From Lenisia limosa (taxonomy: Eukaryota; Breviatea), in assembly GCA_001655205.1 (NCBI GenBank), contig LPNZ01010094.1:1-37776 (forward strand): 37,776 nucleotides of DNA, written 5' to 3'. Within the stretch, counting starts at the first letter, position 1, and each line of letters starts with the position of its first letter. Both the position numbers and the translations under genes were made by a program. Below the pieces are notes generated by a model. The model ran no database searches. It had not been told where the DNA came from and was given only the letters and a program-made list of their open reading frames with translations. Below, piece after piece: positions 21,001 through 32,627 of this stretch.

Positions 21001-24000
21001 TTTAAAACACTCATCCTCTCTGGCAATACAAATTGCTACGACACCCCCCACCATAGAGGGCGCCTTAACGGGTTTTCAGCCCAGCATTCGACAAACAACG
21101 ACACAAGTCCGACGGGAATGTCGTGGTTCAAAGGGATGACGGGACGAAGCTGTTTGGGAGTCAAAAATATAACAAGAATCCTGAACATGCAAGAAAGACA
21201 GAAACGGCTACACCACTCAGAGGAGTTGTATAATATATGGAATTTGGAAATAGTCGATGTGTCGATTTCTGGTTCGATAATAGTACCCCCACCGGTTCCA
21301 AACAAGGCGTAGTAACAGCGCGCATAATATCGCGTCCACGCATGTTGGCGTAAGGGCGGTGGCGCGTGGCAAGCTCCCAAAGAACTAGGGGGGGGGGNNN
21401 NNNNNNNNNNNNNNNNNNNNNNNNNNNNNNNNNNNNNNNNNNNNNNNNNNNNNNGCTTGTGAATGGAGTGTGTCAGAAGAGGCAATAGTAGCACCGTTCT
21501 CATACCTATTCCGAAGGAGTAAATGTCGGACTCAACAGTGTGTGGATGCCCCTTCAGAACTTCCGGCGACGCCCAGGGTATTGTGGCTACCTGGGGGGTG
21601 ACAATCCCAACAACAATAGATTAAAACAGAAGGAGTCAGCAAAAGGAGGATAATAGAAAGAGCTACGTTTAAAAGCTCTCAACACAATTGACCCGAACCT
21701 TTCGTTGCTTCTTGTCGGACACCACACCCTCAGCAACATTGAAATCCGAAACCTGAAGCATGAAACATCAACCTGCCAAAACGACCATTCCTATCTTGGT
21801 TTGAGAGCACACCTTCAGGGTGAAACCCGAGTCAATCAGCATGTTGAGACTCTTGATGTCCCTGTGGATAATCTGGGGGGTGCATCCATGCAGACATGAG
21901 ATTCCGCGGGCAGCATCAAGAGCAAGGTTGAGTCTAAGGGGCCATGGGAGGTCCACCTAAATATTAGTTTGGATAGCCATATCCAATACTGCATATTACT
22001 ATTGTCACTAGCGGGGTACTACATATGAGAATGAAAAAGATGGAATTAGCTTGAAACTCGTTTTAAATCGCCCTCAAACAGTTGGGTTTGCAAGCAAGTG
22101 GTAAAGGGACCCCTTCTCCATCAGTTCCAGCACGATGCATCTGGAGCATAAGAGCAACCCGTAGTACAGAGAAAATATGAACAAGACGTTCAGCATTAAA
22201 TCTTAATGATTCAAATGTTACGTCTTGGGATTGCAAAGAAAATGTACCAGTCATTCCGACCTCTCGCTCGAAGGCAATGTGCAGGCTCCATGGAACATAA
22301 CAATGTTGCGATGCCTAACGAGTAAATTCCGTTTGAGAAGGATGAACTGGGCAAAGTTACTCCACAAAAAACCCTAAAACTATGGTAGAACAGCCCTCAC
22401 ACCTGAGGCGGAACAAAGTAGCACATTCCCGTCTGAAGGCTGCCTCCAATTGTGCTGCCACACTCCTGCTGTGTCAGGAATGTTCACATTTATCAGTTTC
22501 GGAACAAATCTACAAAAAAAAACACTTCAANNNNNNNNNNNNNNNNNNNNNNNNNNNNNNNNNNNNNNNNNNNNNNNNNNNNNNNNNNNNAAGTTCGACG
22601 ACGGCTCACTATACGACCGGTCTGGATGGTGAGAATCTGACTACATGACAAGATATACACATTAGATTCATCATATATATATGTATATTATTATGTACAT
22701 GAAGTATTATATTTTACATCATATCTATCTATGTATGTAGTGTAATAGTGGTGAAATAGCAGTTAATTATGCCCCCACTTGGTCCAAATGTCTGGTTCGT
22801 CATCAGCAGCGACGCTGGGGCAATAGAAACTAAGGTGTTAGCTTGAAGAGGTATCAAAATTCCATTCCTCCTAAACTCTGAATCAGAGTTCGTTCCAAAC
22901 AAAGCCCAAATTAATAAATAAGATGATAAAGTGTTACAGGCCACCATACAAATCATATAACGCAACCAATTACAAAGTGGTGTATTAAAAAATCCTATAC
23001 TATATCATATATCATATGATATATTTCACTCATTATGCAGGGAATGGGATTGGAGCTCACATGGCGGTTTTTGATTGAGGTTGTAGGCGAGGGCGTGTGG
23101 CTGATTGGCTGTGGGGGTCCGACGTTCGGTAGTCGGCGCTGTGGTGAGTGAATCGACATCAAATTTGCATTCTCCAATGTAGCAAGTCGCACATTAAATA
23201 CAGAACCACGTAATAATCATCCCAATTAATTGAACTTTTTCCTGGGTTATAAGAAAGAAAAAAATCCGGGGGAAGCTCTTTAGTTCACCAGCATATGTTT
23301 CTCTTCCTCGTACATTTATCTGTGCTGACATGCTCCAGTCCAATTCCCTCCTCAACATCATACTCATGATTGCGGTCACTCTGGGTGAGGGGGGGTTGGA
23401 GACAATAGATACAACAGTTAATGCTCATCAATGGCGAAGGCATTCGATTAGTACGATGACAATTTCCCCCCGACATACACTGTGGGTTGGTTCCTGGGGG
23501 CTTTCTTTGAGCTGACCTGACGGAGCAGAGCTTAACTATGGTGTCAGGAGGTAAAAGCAAACAAAAACGGGCAAATACAAAACAAAGACGGGGGCAGGGG
23601 TGGGGGGGTGAAGAGAAAACGCAACTCTTGGTAACACCGCCTACAACAGATCCGGACTTTCTCTGGTGTCGGCTGAACATCACACTAAATATGTGAGAAC
23701 CTGTTTCATACTTGCCACAATCGGTCTCCGATACAACCACGGCCCACTTGAAAGGATGGGTAGTGGAGTCTTTGGTAAAGACTTTGACTGCAACTGGTGT
23801 TCCCTGAAGCATCACGAGGTGAAAAGAAGAAGCTCAGAGTATATGATACATACAATATAATAAAAAAATATAATATAATATAATATAATACATAATACAT
23901 AATATATACTATAGAAATAAAAAATGAGGTAGTATCTGGCCGAAGCCCTCAACACCATCACGCTTACAAGAGATATTGGAGTATAGATTAATATGAATTC

Positions 24001-27000
24001 ACCCAATCATTTGTCTTACAACTCTGTGCACACAGTTTTTTCCGCGTACATACATAAGATACATATAAGATATGTTTGAAAACTGTGCTCATTCAGCCCT
24101 TTTACGCACCAACACAAATTAGTTACTCTTAAACGCCCACATTCAGCATGGCCCTGAAAACGATGGCCGCTGCCCCTCGACCAATCTCGGGACCAAACTT
24201 GATAGCGTCGGGATCCACTTGCCATGCCGAATAAAGGTTCCGTCGGTCTCGCCTGATCTGCGGACAGATGAAAGGTGAACAAACTTGGGGCACAACTCTG
24301 CAAAAGCATTTCCTATTCTATCTTGGTCCCATTTTCCAAGATGATACCCACACCACCGTACTTTGAGGAGCAGAAGAACAGCAATCATTGACAGGGTCGT
24401 CACAGATGCAATGAAGCCTGCAATGACAACCATACTACAAAGTCAACAGAATTACAACTACCTGAGAATGAATGATGAAATATTAACTATTTAGTTTTAT
24501 TCTATCAGAACTATTCGTCAATTCAGACAACCACGTACCTGGTTTGGTTGTCCAGAATGGTCGCAGGATCTTCAACACTACAGACGTCCAAACTAACGGT
24601 CCATCCAGGCAGCAGCTAGAAGGTGAAATGTAATCGTTTATGGAGAATCGAAGGAATACCTCATCAAACTAATCTCAAATAATCATTGCAAACTACACTA
24701 CAGCAATATGCACAGCTCCAATGTTCTCTGTTGTTGGGAAAATTATGCAACCAAAAAGATGAGATAATATGGATAACCCCCCACAGTGAAACTGCCGTTG
24801 TGGAACTGTGAAATAGACACCATCACCGTTCCTATAAAATGACAAATGCTTATCTTTGAAGAAACAAAGGAAAGTGAGGTGAAGAGGCAAAAGCAAACCT
24901 GTGTTACACTGCTCCTCAAACGGGCCAATCTTGAGCGAGTCCCTTGATTATCATGGGGGGGAAGGGCACAGTATCGTGTACTATGATATACGCTCAAGGT
25001 CCAAAATTAGGTCGTTAATTCGAATTAATGTCGTTAATTATTTACGGTCGCCAAATCAGCTATTCCCCTTCAAAACAGTAATATATTTCTGAGATATTAC
25101 TGTATTTGTTTATGAAAAGAAACATAGAAAAAAAAATAACCTTTCAAAAATTCAGTTTTTTTTTTGCAAGTTCAGCAGACTTTATCGCGAAAATTTAACT
25201 ATTTTGCGCCATTGCGCGATCCTTTTTTACGAGTTAAATTGTTGTGAAGTTGACCGTAACATGAAAAAGAGACCGTCACAGAAAATTGAATTAACAACAA
25301 TAATTCGATATTCACGACATAGTTTAGGACCACGAGTATATACTATATAATACTATTAAGCATTAGATGGAGGCTTTGCTAATGGTTTGTGCCAACTGGC
25401 TTTATGACCAATATGGGGCAATTGCCAGAACTTAAAACCTTGAACCTGATCTACCAAAATGTACCCCCAATACCCAAGGGTGATTTCTCCATAGGTGTAG
25501 ATGGAATCGAGGAAGGACTCCCGAGTGAGCGGCAACTGTGCTCTCTAAAATGTGAACCGTGGTGCTAAAAACATCGAAATTAATTGTTTTCCTGGCATTT
25601 GGCGATGAACTAGAGAACGAATCCTCATATTCCAACGACAACACGTAGGCCTNNNNNNNNNNNNNNNNNNNNNNNNNNNNNNNNNNNNNNNNNNNNNNNN
25701 NNNNNNNNNNNNNNNNNNNNNNNNNNNNNNNNNNNNNNNNNNNNNNNNNNNNNNNNNNNNNNNNAGCCCTCAACCGTACTCGGCGTGGCAAGGGCTAGCA
25801 CGGAGCTGTCTCCGGAGTAGTCCACAAGGTCGGACCGGAATTGGACAATGAACGAATCGTCCGAGTTTGGTAAAGGCACCACCTGTGTCGTCAGATCAAG
25901 GGCTGTAGATCAAAGATGTAGTCAAGCATACCTGACTCAAAAAGACGTTATCGAGGTAGCCAGGCGACTGGTTGTAGAGCTCTTGGAGGGAAAGAGTGCC
26001 TGTGGGCGACAGCATATAGTACACTGTGTTGACTGAAAACCCGTCCTAATGTGTAAACATGTTTGGAGGAATAGAAGAATGATGAGCAATCATAAAAAAA
26101 AACCTCAAGTTTAAATCAAATATTTGTATCAGGGGCACCCTACTTTGAACATTTCGAGCCCTTGGGTAACAGCAACTCCAACACCAAAAATGAAAACTGC
26201 CTAATAAGGTAAGTCGCAAGACCTGAAAACCCCCTGTTATACAAAATCGCCTCATTCCTACATCCGTATTGGGGTGGTCAAACGTCAAGTGCTTGATAGC
26301 CAAGGCAATATTGGTGGAAAAGCGTGGGTAAGATCCCGACGCTGCCAACTATAGCGGGGTTACAATAACGACAACTGTGGCTGCAGTCCCCCTCCGATAC
26401 CAAAAAAGGGTACATGACAACTCTCGATAAATTTCCATAATAACTTCGTGAGGTACTGTTTCCTATGAAATGGGTTCACATTAGCAAGAAAACGACCCTG
26501 GTACTTCATAAGTGAAGCATATCGGACTGCCTTAACACACTAATAGACCCACTGGGAGGCTCAAATTGGCGAGAACTGCCTCCAGTGATGCCAGTGAACT
26601 CTAATCTGTCAGAAGCAGACAACTAGTCAGGCAGTATTTTGAAGGAATGGTCCAACAGAAGAAATCCAAAACAAATTGCATACATATCATATAATATGTA
26701 TCGCATTAATTGGATTAGAATTGTTGTTAAATGAGTACTACATAACTCAAGGATGATCTTACTTCTTCAAACAGTTCTTTCATGAACTCTTCCAACACCC
26801 CTTACAGTTCCAAATTCATCATCCTGGTACAACGCAATGATAACGGGAAGGTCGGCATTTTCGCGAGTTTTATCACCCTGGGAAGTGACGGGCAATGATG
26901 CTGAGGTGAAATGGGTATTTGTGACGGGCAGCTGAGTGAAATGGGTATTTGTGACGGGCAATGATGCTGAGTGAAATGGGTATTTGTAACGGGCAATGAT

Positions 27001-30000
27001 GCTGAGTGAAATGGGTATTTGTGACGGGAAATGATGCTGAGTGAAATGGGTATTTGTAGAGTACAACTCTAATATTGAGTATAGCATTAAATAATTTATC
27101 TAACCCTCACCCCCCTACCACATCGGCACTCACTTCGACATCGAAGGTTTCCACCAGATGGTTGGCCAAATGCGCTATTTCGTCGTAGTAGGAGGCTCGC
27201 ATATGAATCACATTCCTCATAAAGGGATAGCGAAGTCCTGGAATGGTAAATTCTCCCTGATGGAACAATCCCATTTCTGTACAAGATTTTTACTCCCATT
27301 TCTAATAATACATCTCACCACAAACTGCTGAACAGACGTGTAATATTTAATTGTTTAATCCCCCCCCCCCCCCNNNNNNNNNNNNNNNNNNNNNNNNNNN
27401 NNNNNNNNNNNNNNNNNNNNNNNNNNNNNNNNNNNNNNNNNNNNNNNNNNNNNNNNNNNNNNNNNNNNNNNNNNNNNNNNNNNNNNNNNNNNNNNNNNNN
27501 NNNNNNNNNNNNNNCAAAAGAAATAGGATTCTTGTGGAGGAGTAAATTGGGATCCCAGAAACAATAGAGGCCACTCTGTTGGTGTTCCCCTACACAAGAC
27601 CTCAAAAAATGTCTAAATACTGATACACTCTTCTGTAAAGATGAGCTATTTGATCCACTGTGGTGTTAATATGATATGAATCAAGTTCAATGCTGTGATA
27701 CCACCCGAGACCCCCAACCTCCAATGTTGTCTCCGAGCCGAAATAGCCGAACAGCGCAAATACCTCATCATCGTTAAGCAGCTCTTTCGTGTTCATGACT
27801 GTGACATCAGGCTATGTTGGTGAGTTGACTGTTATTACCCAGTGAGGATCTCAGGATGTGAAGATATCATTTCCCATGAATAATATTACATTATCAAATC
27901 TGCTCTCATTGGTATCATCATAACCTGTACATGAACAATGCAAATGGGAACTAAATGACCATTTCAGCCCCCCCCCCCCCNNNNNNNNNNNNNNNNNNNN
28001 NNNNNNNNNNNNNNNNNNNNNNNNNNNNNNNNNNNNNNNNNNNNNNNNNNNNNNNAAAGTCAATTGAAGAAAGTATTCCACAGTAAACATAGTTGAAAAA
28101 GCAAATATAAAAAAGATAGCAAGGAAGGCAATTACGAATTGAGAGTTCTAACCCTGACACTTCAGCCCATATGAATGGAAGAAATTGCCTTCACCTGCCC
28201 ACAGCCCAAATAGCCGCTTGGGCGCCAAATAAAAATTCCAACGCGACTGGATGCTGAGTCTGCGACAAAAACGTGGACTGCAGGGTTAATAAAAGGGCTT
28301 TTCATCAAAATCATATCATCCAATTTCAAATAAAATTCCCAAAGTTCGGCTTCCCTTTTGAGGGAAAATACTCGCCAGCAACAGTGACAAAAATACTATC
28401 CCATCCCCTCCACCTGTCCAAGAACGATTGGTAGCTTATCAATGCTTGTAAAGGGGTCGACACCACAGGACTTCACCTCAAACGCCTCTTCCAAATGGTG
28501 CACTACCGTATCCCCTAAACTTGTCAATTGCCGCTTGAGAGAAATGTAACTGAAAGCAAAAGGGAGACAGTACCAACCAAAAACAAGGTTAATGTCCGTG
28601 AATACTCCGGCAGATGCGGTATTAAGAACTGTCACCTGCAAGGGTCAACATGATTACTCATTCTGAACTTGTGTATTGCTAGAGATGTTCCATTGCTTAC
28701 GTCATCATTGATGTCCATTGATCCCGAAGGAATAGACCCTTGTTTGGCCGAGTAGTAAGAGCCTTGTTTAAGGGGGGTGCCACTCATCGAGCTGGATGAA
28801 CATGATGAGGCTGTTTCCTGATAAAGTAAGCATATGGGAGGGGGGTAGTCCAAAATATCCGTATCCTAGGGTAGGAAAATTGAAATGCTGTTGGTCTCAC
28901 AAATGCAAATGTAAGACCCAGGGTTATTTTGATCAATGAACTGTTTATGTCGTATCTCAATAGTCTGGTACTTCNNNNNNNNNNNNNNNNNNNNNNNNNN
29001 NNNNNNNNNNNNNNNNNNNNNNNNNNNNNNNNNNNNNNNNNNNNNNNNNNNNNNNNNNNNNNNNNNNNNNNACAGCATCCGAACTAGCTTTCAAGTCTTG
29101 TATGACTTCGAAGATATAGGTTACTCTCATGCCCTGCCAAATTAGGAAAGCTCCAAAAGAGGAAAGTGACACGAAATATCACAGTATATAATCCCACCTG
29201 GTTGCAGCGACAATTGCAACTTCGCGTGCCCTTGCAATCCGGTGCAAATGGACCCAGTCGCAACCCCTCAATGTTAACAATTCCGTATTCCAGGAACGCT
29301 GGTGCCATGTCAGCAGCTACAATGCCTGATAAAGTTAGAAGAATGGGTGGTGTCAGTTTATACGTATCACATCAGAAAAGACACTGCACAATAAAGCTAA
29401 TCTTGGAACATCAAGGGACATTGGTATTAGGTAAATAGTGAATTCAAACACTATCCAGTCTTTTCCTCCCAAAATAACTGAGAGGGGTAAAAATTTATAA
29501 AACAAAATAATGCCATCATCATACTAGTCAGGTTTTTATCGAGACTCAGCTCCCGAAGAATACGAATAATCATTTTGCCGAGAAGAAATCCCTCAAGACT
29601 AGAAACGTTAGATGTTATGTGAAATCCCTCAAGACTAGAAACGTAACATGTTATGTGAAATAGACCCCCAAAACATACGCATAAACATCCATTGGCGGAA
29701 CATCGTCCAGTCCATATTTGACCGAACTACAAGCTGCCGCTTGGAGATACGACGAAATGATACAAGACACGGGATCTGAGCAATTTTTCTGAGGGGTGAA
29801 ATGGATTTCTGGTACAACTAAGTACTAACTCTTGGCTGATTTTGAAATTTTGATATTCCAATATTGCAAATATAACAAAAATGTAAATAATGTAAAGGAC
29901 GCGTCTATGAGTCCTCCCATCCAGGTCCCCACATAAGCTTCGGTCATGAAGTCTAACATTGCGGTACGGGTTGCAAGGTCCGGGCTTGTTATGTTGGGTA

Positions 30001-32130
30001 GGAATTGTGAGGGGACAAGAGGAACGGACGAACTGAAAAAGACCTTTGACACAATCTAGAGGATAAGTCCGTTTTGATTGTAGAGAAAAATACTCAAAAG
30101 TTATCTATCATTCCTTTATGCCTGAGTTGGATATTTTGACACAGAAGCCACCCCACAGTTGTGTAGGACACGGCGTTGAGCAAACATGAGGGAGACGTGG
30201 GGGACAAGAAAAACATGTACGTCTGATGGGTAACCATTACACGGTAATTGAGTTTCTCTTTTAAAACACCCCCCCCCCCCNNNNNNNNNNNNNNNNNNNN
30301 NNNNNNNNNNNNNNNNNNNNNNNNNNNNNNNNNNNNNNNNNNNNNNNNNNNNNNNNNNNGAGGACTCCAAGCAGTTTGTGACAAAGAAGACTACCTCAAC
30401 TTGAGTGCTACAATGTCAGACACAAAAGTGTTAACTGTTTCAAAATGTGTACTTGGCTATATTGCTTCTGAGTTATCCAGTTGAAACAGATGCCTGCCCT
30501 CCCACGATGAATCCGCAAAGCCATTCACTGCTTTTTTCGCATCATGAAGATCGATAAATAAAGGAATACTGTGGCTAATCTGTAATCTTTAGTACTTCCT
30601 TCAAAACATGTAAAATCATTTCTTGTTGAAGAGAGGTACGACAACATTCAATGTCATCATACCTTCAGCTTCAACCCGAGCTGGGCCAAAAGAGCCGCTG
30701 TGCCGTCCCGTCCGTCGGAACCTATGGTCGTAAATTGCCGAAGGAATGATAAAAACATTGTATCTAGCCAAAGAAGAGAACATTTTAATAAAGGATGATT
30801 ATGTGCAAGCTGAAATCATTACTCCCACCCACCCTTCCCTAACATATTTCAATGTCCTAAGTCAGACAGAACACCATTACTATACTTACTATACGATATC
30901 CTCCAATTCCCACCATAGGAGTTGTCCACGTAAACAACGCCGAAACGAGATACTCCCATCCGGTCGCGGGCAAAGGTTATCAAAGACACCAATTCGTCGT
31001 AGTAAGAGATTCGCATATTGATGATGTTCTCCTGGTGGTGGTATGGTAATCTCAAATCATATCATTGACAGAAAGGACGATTACGAACGAAATGATTCGA
31101 CTTAAATCAATAAATAGAATGCGCGTTTCATATACAAAGAATAAAAAGGTCCTCAAACAAGAAGAGACTTAAAATTAAAATGAGGTCAATGGTGATACAA
31201 CTCACAAACAACTGGAGCACGCAAAAAATAATATAATATATGTAGATATCGAAGCTTAAATAAAAGTTCGTTCATCCCATCATCCTGCCCACTTTGAATG
31301 GGTTTCTCAAGCTTTGGGCCCCGGAATAGGGGCCGATAATAGGCACTCCAGTCTCAACAGCAACTGTGTAGACCGCCTCAGTTGTGGGCGTCCCCACCAT
31401 GCCTAAGATTGCCAGCGTATCTGGGTCTATATACTATTAGACGAAAATATGCTCTGTTTCTGACACAATCCGTAGGGTGTAATATGGACTTGTTGGAAGT
31501 GGCTTATGTGGGAGGGGTAATGATAAAGAAAATTTGATAAGTTGATGTTATCGTTATTGAGTTTATTCTCTGATATTAAAAAAACATCAAAAACCATCAA
31601 AAACCATCAATAATTCACAAAACAAACACCCCAAGCCAAAGCAAGGGCTTTGGCTTGGGCCCTGCGGTAATGATGCTCTGGCGAGTTGCCATGAGATCAC
31701 AACCCTGTTGTCAACTTCCGATACACCCGCTGGCCTACGATCTTCAACAAGCTGTCTGGTGATAGAAACCGCTTGATCAGCGTCGTATCCGTCGTCAACA
31801 TGAAACAGCTGAAGGCCAACCCCGCCAATACCGCCCCTGAAGATCATAAATAAGGTTCACTTAGATGCTTAGAGCAGAGTAAGACCAGCAACAGCCCTAT
31901 GATTTCAATTGCAGGGAAGATATCAAAAAACAAAAAACCAACTTTTCATTTTCCTTTGATAGCGCAAGCACAACACCTTTCAAGTAAGAATCTCCAAGAA
32001 GGAAGGCTGATCCGCTGATAGACGTTGATGAAACAAAAGTGAAATTCGCCGTGCAGTCAGTACATGGTTTAACTTCGTATAACGAAGCAAACGCTATGTA
32101 CGGACACAGCAGCAAAACTAAGAGTAACAT
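18008..32130 (-). CDS. Receptor: two PBP-I domains, TM helix, protein kinase and degenerate class III cyclase
   Basis: About 50 exons. Phase-checked ones include 32130-31943, 31836-31739, 31426-31293, 31031-30914, 30721-30663, 30055-29933, 29788-29679, 29598-29525, 29325-29198, 28865-28701, 28635-28585, 28533-28414, 28277-28195, 27811-27719, 27237-27134, 26877-26806, 26045-25932, 25535-25465, 24942-24899, 24831-24785, 24615-24539, 24434-24362, 24257-24135, 23803-23748 and the kinase and cyclase exons listed separately. Exon 1 begins with a signal peptide ([15 protein letters not shown]). The first and second PBP domains are joined in phase and the second has no convincing start of its own, so I read one gene; a second gene starting in the gap at 27981-28055 is not excluded. 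The C-terminal exons (about 18650-18008) are Ser/Pro/Arg-rich and end in TGA at 18010-18008. Eight gaps fall inside the gene. The product is a plasma-membrane sensor for a small extracellular ligand, by architecture. Confidence 0.85.
18398..18457. repeat. 60-bp perfect inverted duplicate, copy 1
   Basis: Identical in reverse complement to 25593-25652. Here it covers the end of a C-terminal receptor exon (minus-strand frame [15 protein letters not shown]) and its possible donor. Confidence 0.9.
19457..20640 (-). other. Class III nucleotidyl cyclase domain, metal-binding Asp residues lost
   Basis: Exons 20640-20587, 20485-20409, 20325-20270, 20129-20059, 19878-19825, 19713-19620 and 19533-19457 all join in phase. 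Reading: [118 protein letters not shown]. It aligns without gaps to receptor guanylyl cyclases. The first metal site FSDIVGF has become NAVMRNF and the second, GDSY, has become GNSF; the NTASR motif is DTCNR, which keeps the Arg. Without both Asp residues, two-metal catalysis is not expected. The last strands of the domain probably lie in the gap 18878-19015. Confidence 0.85.
20908..24257 (-). other. Protein kinase domain (TKL/Tyr-like) of the receptor
   Basis: Exons 24257-24135, 23803-23748, 22439-22403, 22314-22261, 22140-22080, 21956-21813, 21752-21699, 21590-21506, 21384-21317, 21149 to about 21010, and 20977-20908. In order: [20 protein letters not shown] (Gly-loop), [11 protein letters not shown] (strand 3 Lys), [20 protein letters not shown] (helix C Glu), [36 protein letters not shown] (catalytic loop complete), VSDFNVAEG (DFG changed to DFN), [13 protein letters not shown] (SPE), [21 protein letters not shown], and [15 protein letters not shown]. 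All residues needed for phosphotransfer are present. The region 23747-22440, between strand 3 and helix C, is unusually long, its flanking phases do not match, and part is lost in the gap 22531-22590, so at least one exon is missing. Confidence 0.88.
24362..24434 (-). other. Transmembrane helix exon of the receptor
   Basis: One exon encodes [20 protein letters not shown] followed by LLLK, a single hydrophobic helix. The next exon begins IRRDRR, a basic stop-transfer stretch, so the orientation is ligand domains outside, kinase inside. The phases on both sides (2 and 0) agree with the neighbours. Confidence 0.88.
25593..25652. repeat. 60-bp perfect inverted duplicate, copy 2
   Basis: All 60 bases match copy 1 at 18398-18457 in opposite orientation. 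The copy ends exactly at the edge of the gap that starts at 25653 and sits in an intron position of the second PBP domain. Confidence 0.9.
26885..27057. repeat. Minisatellite, five copies of a 30-36 bp unit
   Basis: The unit is gtgacgggcaatgatgctga followed by gtgaaatgggtattt. Copies are 36, 30, 35, 35 and 35 bp with few differences; the second has a short deletion. It lies in the intron just upstream of the receptor exon 26877-26806, and on the minus strand supplies the pyrimidine-rich sequence before that acceptor. Confidence 0.9.
29072..32085 (-). other. First PBP type I (Leu/Ile/Val-binding-like) ligand domain of the receptor
   Basis: Directly after the signal peptide come [20 protein letters not shown] and [20 protein letters not shown], the usual opening of the family (strand A, then the DDGYD turn). 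Then follow [93 protein letters not shown], and the hinge signature [18 protein letters not shown]. The domain ends [13 protein letters not shown] with a Cys-rich CNCRCNQGMR. Each element falls in its expected order and the exon phases agree. Family knowledge: these domains bind amino acids or other small ligands in a cleft between two lobes. The middle, around the gap 30281-30359, is incomplete. Confidence 0.85.
29590..29661. repeat. 36-bp tandem duplication containing a splice acceptor
   Basis: Copies at 29590-29625 and 29626-29661 differ by about three bases. On the minus strand each contains cgtttctag followed by tcttgaggg, which is the acceptor and first bases of the receptor exon 29598-29525 (SLEGF motif). 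Using the upstream acceptor would add 12 in-frame codons with no stop. Confidence 0.9.
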
Positions 32131-32627
32131 CGAAGTTAGTCCATCTGTATGTTGGCTAGAGGCCCAAAAAGAGCTATAAATGTCACACTAGTGTAGCTGT
32201 AACTAAATAATACAGCTTTTTATCCTCTAAACGTCCAACTGCGCAAATAATCGAAAAATGTTGCCTCGGAAGCGAGGAAGCTTCGGAAGCAAATATAGAC
32301 CATCATAGGCTTTAAAACCTATGATTAATTTATAAATTTAAGTTAACTAGTTGCTATGAAGAATATTGCTTGGTAGATAGCCTGGTTAATCCCTTGAAAC
32401 TAGAAGTACTTATGGACCATTGGTTACTTTTTAGCCACCGAAAATTCCTCTTCATCCTAAGATCCTCAGAACCTTAGAAAGATTTGTAATCTTATGTAAT
32501 TATTCTGTGTATATATTACTGAAACCTTTTGATTTATAAGCTCTTAAAGCTTCATCATCTTCTAGAGTTTTTGCTCTGCCTGTTTTAAGCATAGACGTGG
32601 ATAACATGTTGTAATTCTATTATAATA
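32131..32627. promoter_or_regulatory. Divergent intergenic region (receptor and + strand gene)
   Basis: About 500 bp between the start codon of the minus-strand receptor and that of the + strand gene at 32628, so it should hold both promoters. It is AT-rich, with a small palindrome near 32262-32290 (gcctcggaagcgaggaagct). No TATA box can be chosen with confidence. Confidence 0.45.

Larger units (their letters stand above)
24785..28533 (-). other. Second PBP type I ligand domain of the receptor
   Basis: It begins in the exons 28533-28414 and 28277-28195 ([26 protein letters not shown]). Then come [104 protein letters not shown], a STVEG remnant cut by the gap at 25653-25764, [19 protein letters not shown], and [10 protein letters not shown]. 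It is clearly a paralogue of the first domain but diverged, and lacks the CNCRC cluster. Exons between about 26490 and 26290 are not resolved because several frames are open. Confidence 0.8.

Noticed and set aside
28056-28104. An ATG ([11 protein letters not shown]) that could start a separate second receptor gene
   Set aside because: Weak as a signal peptide, and the second PBP domain already begins upstream in exons 28533-28195 joined in phase to the first half. Kept only as a caveat because of the adjacent gap.
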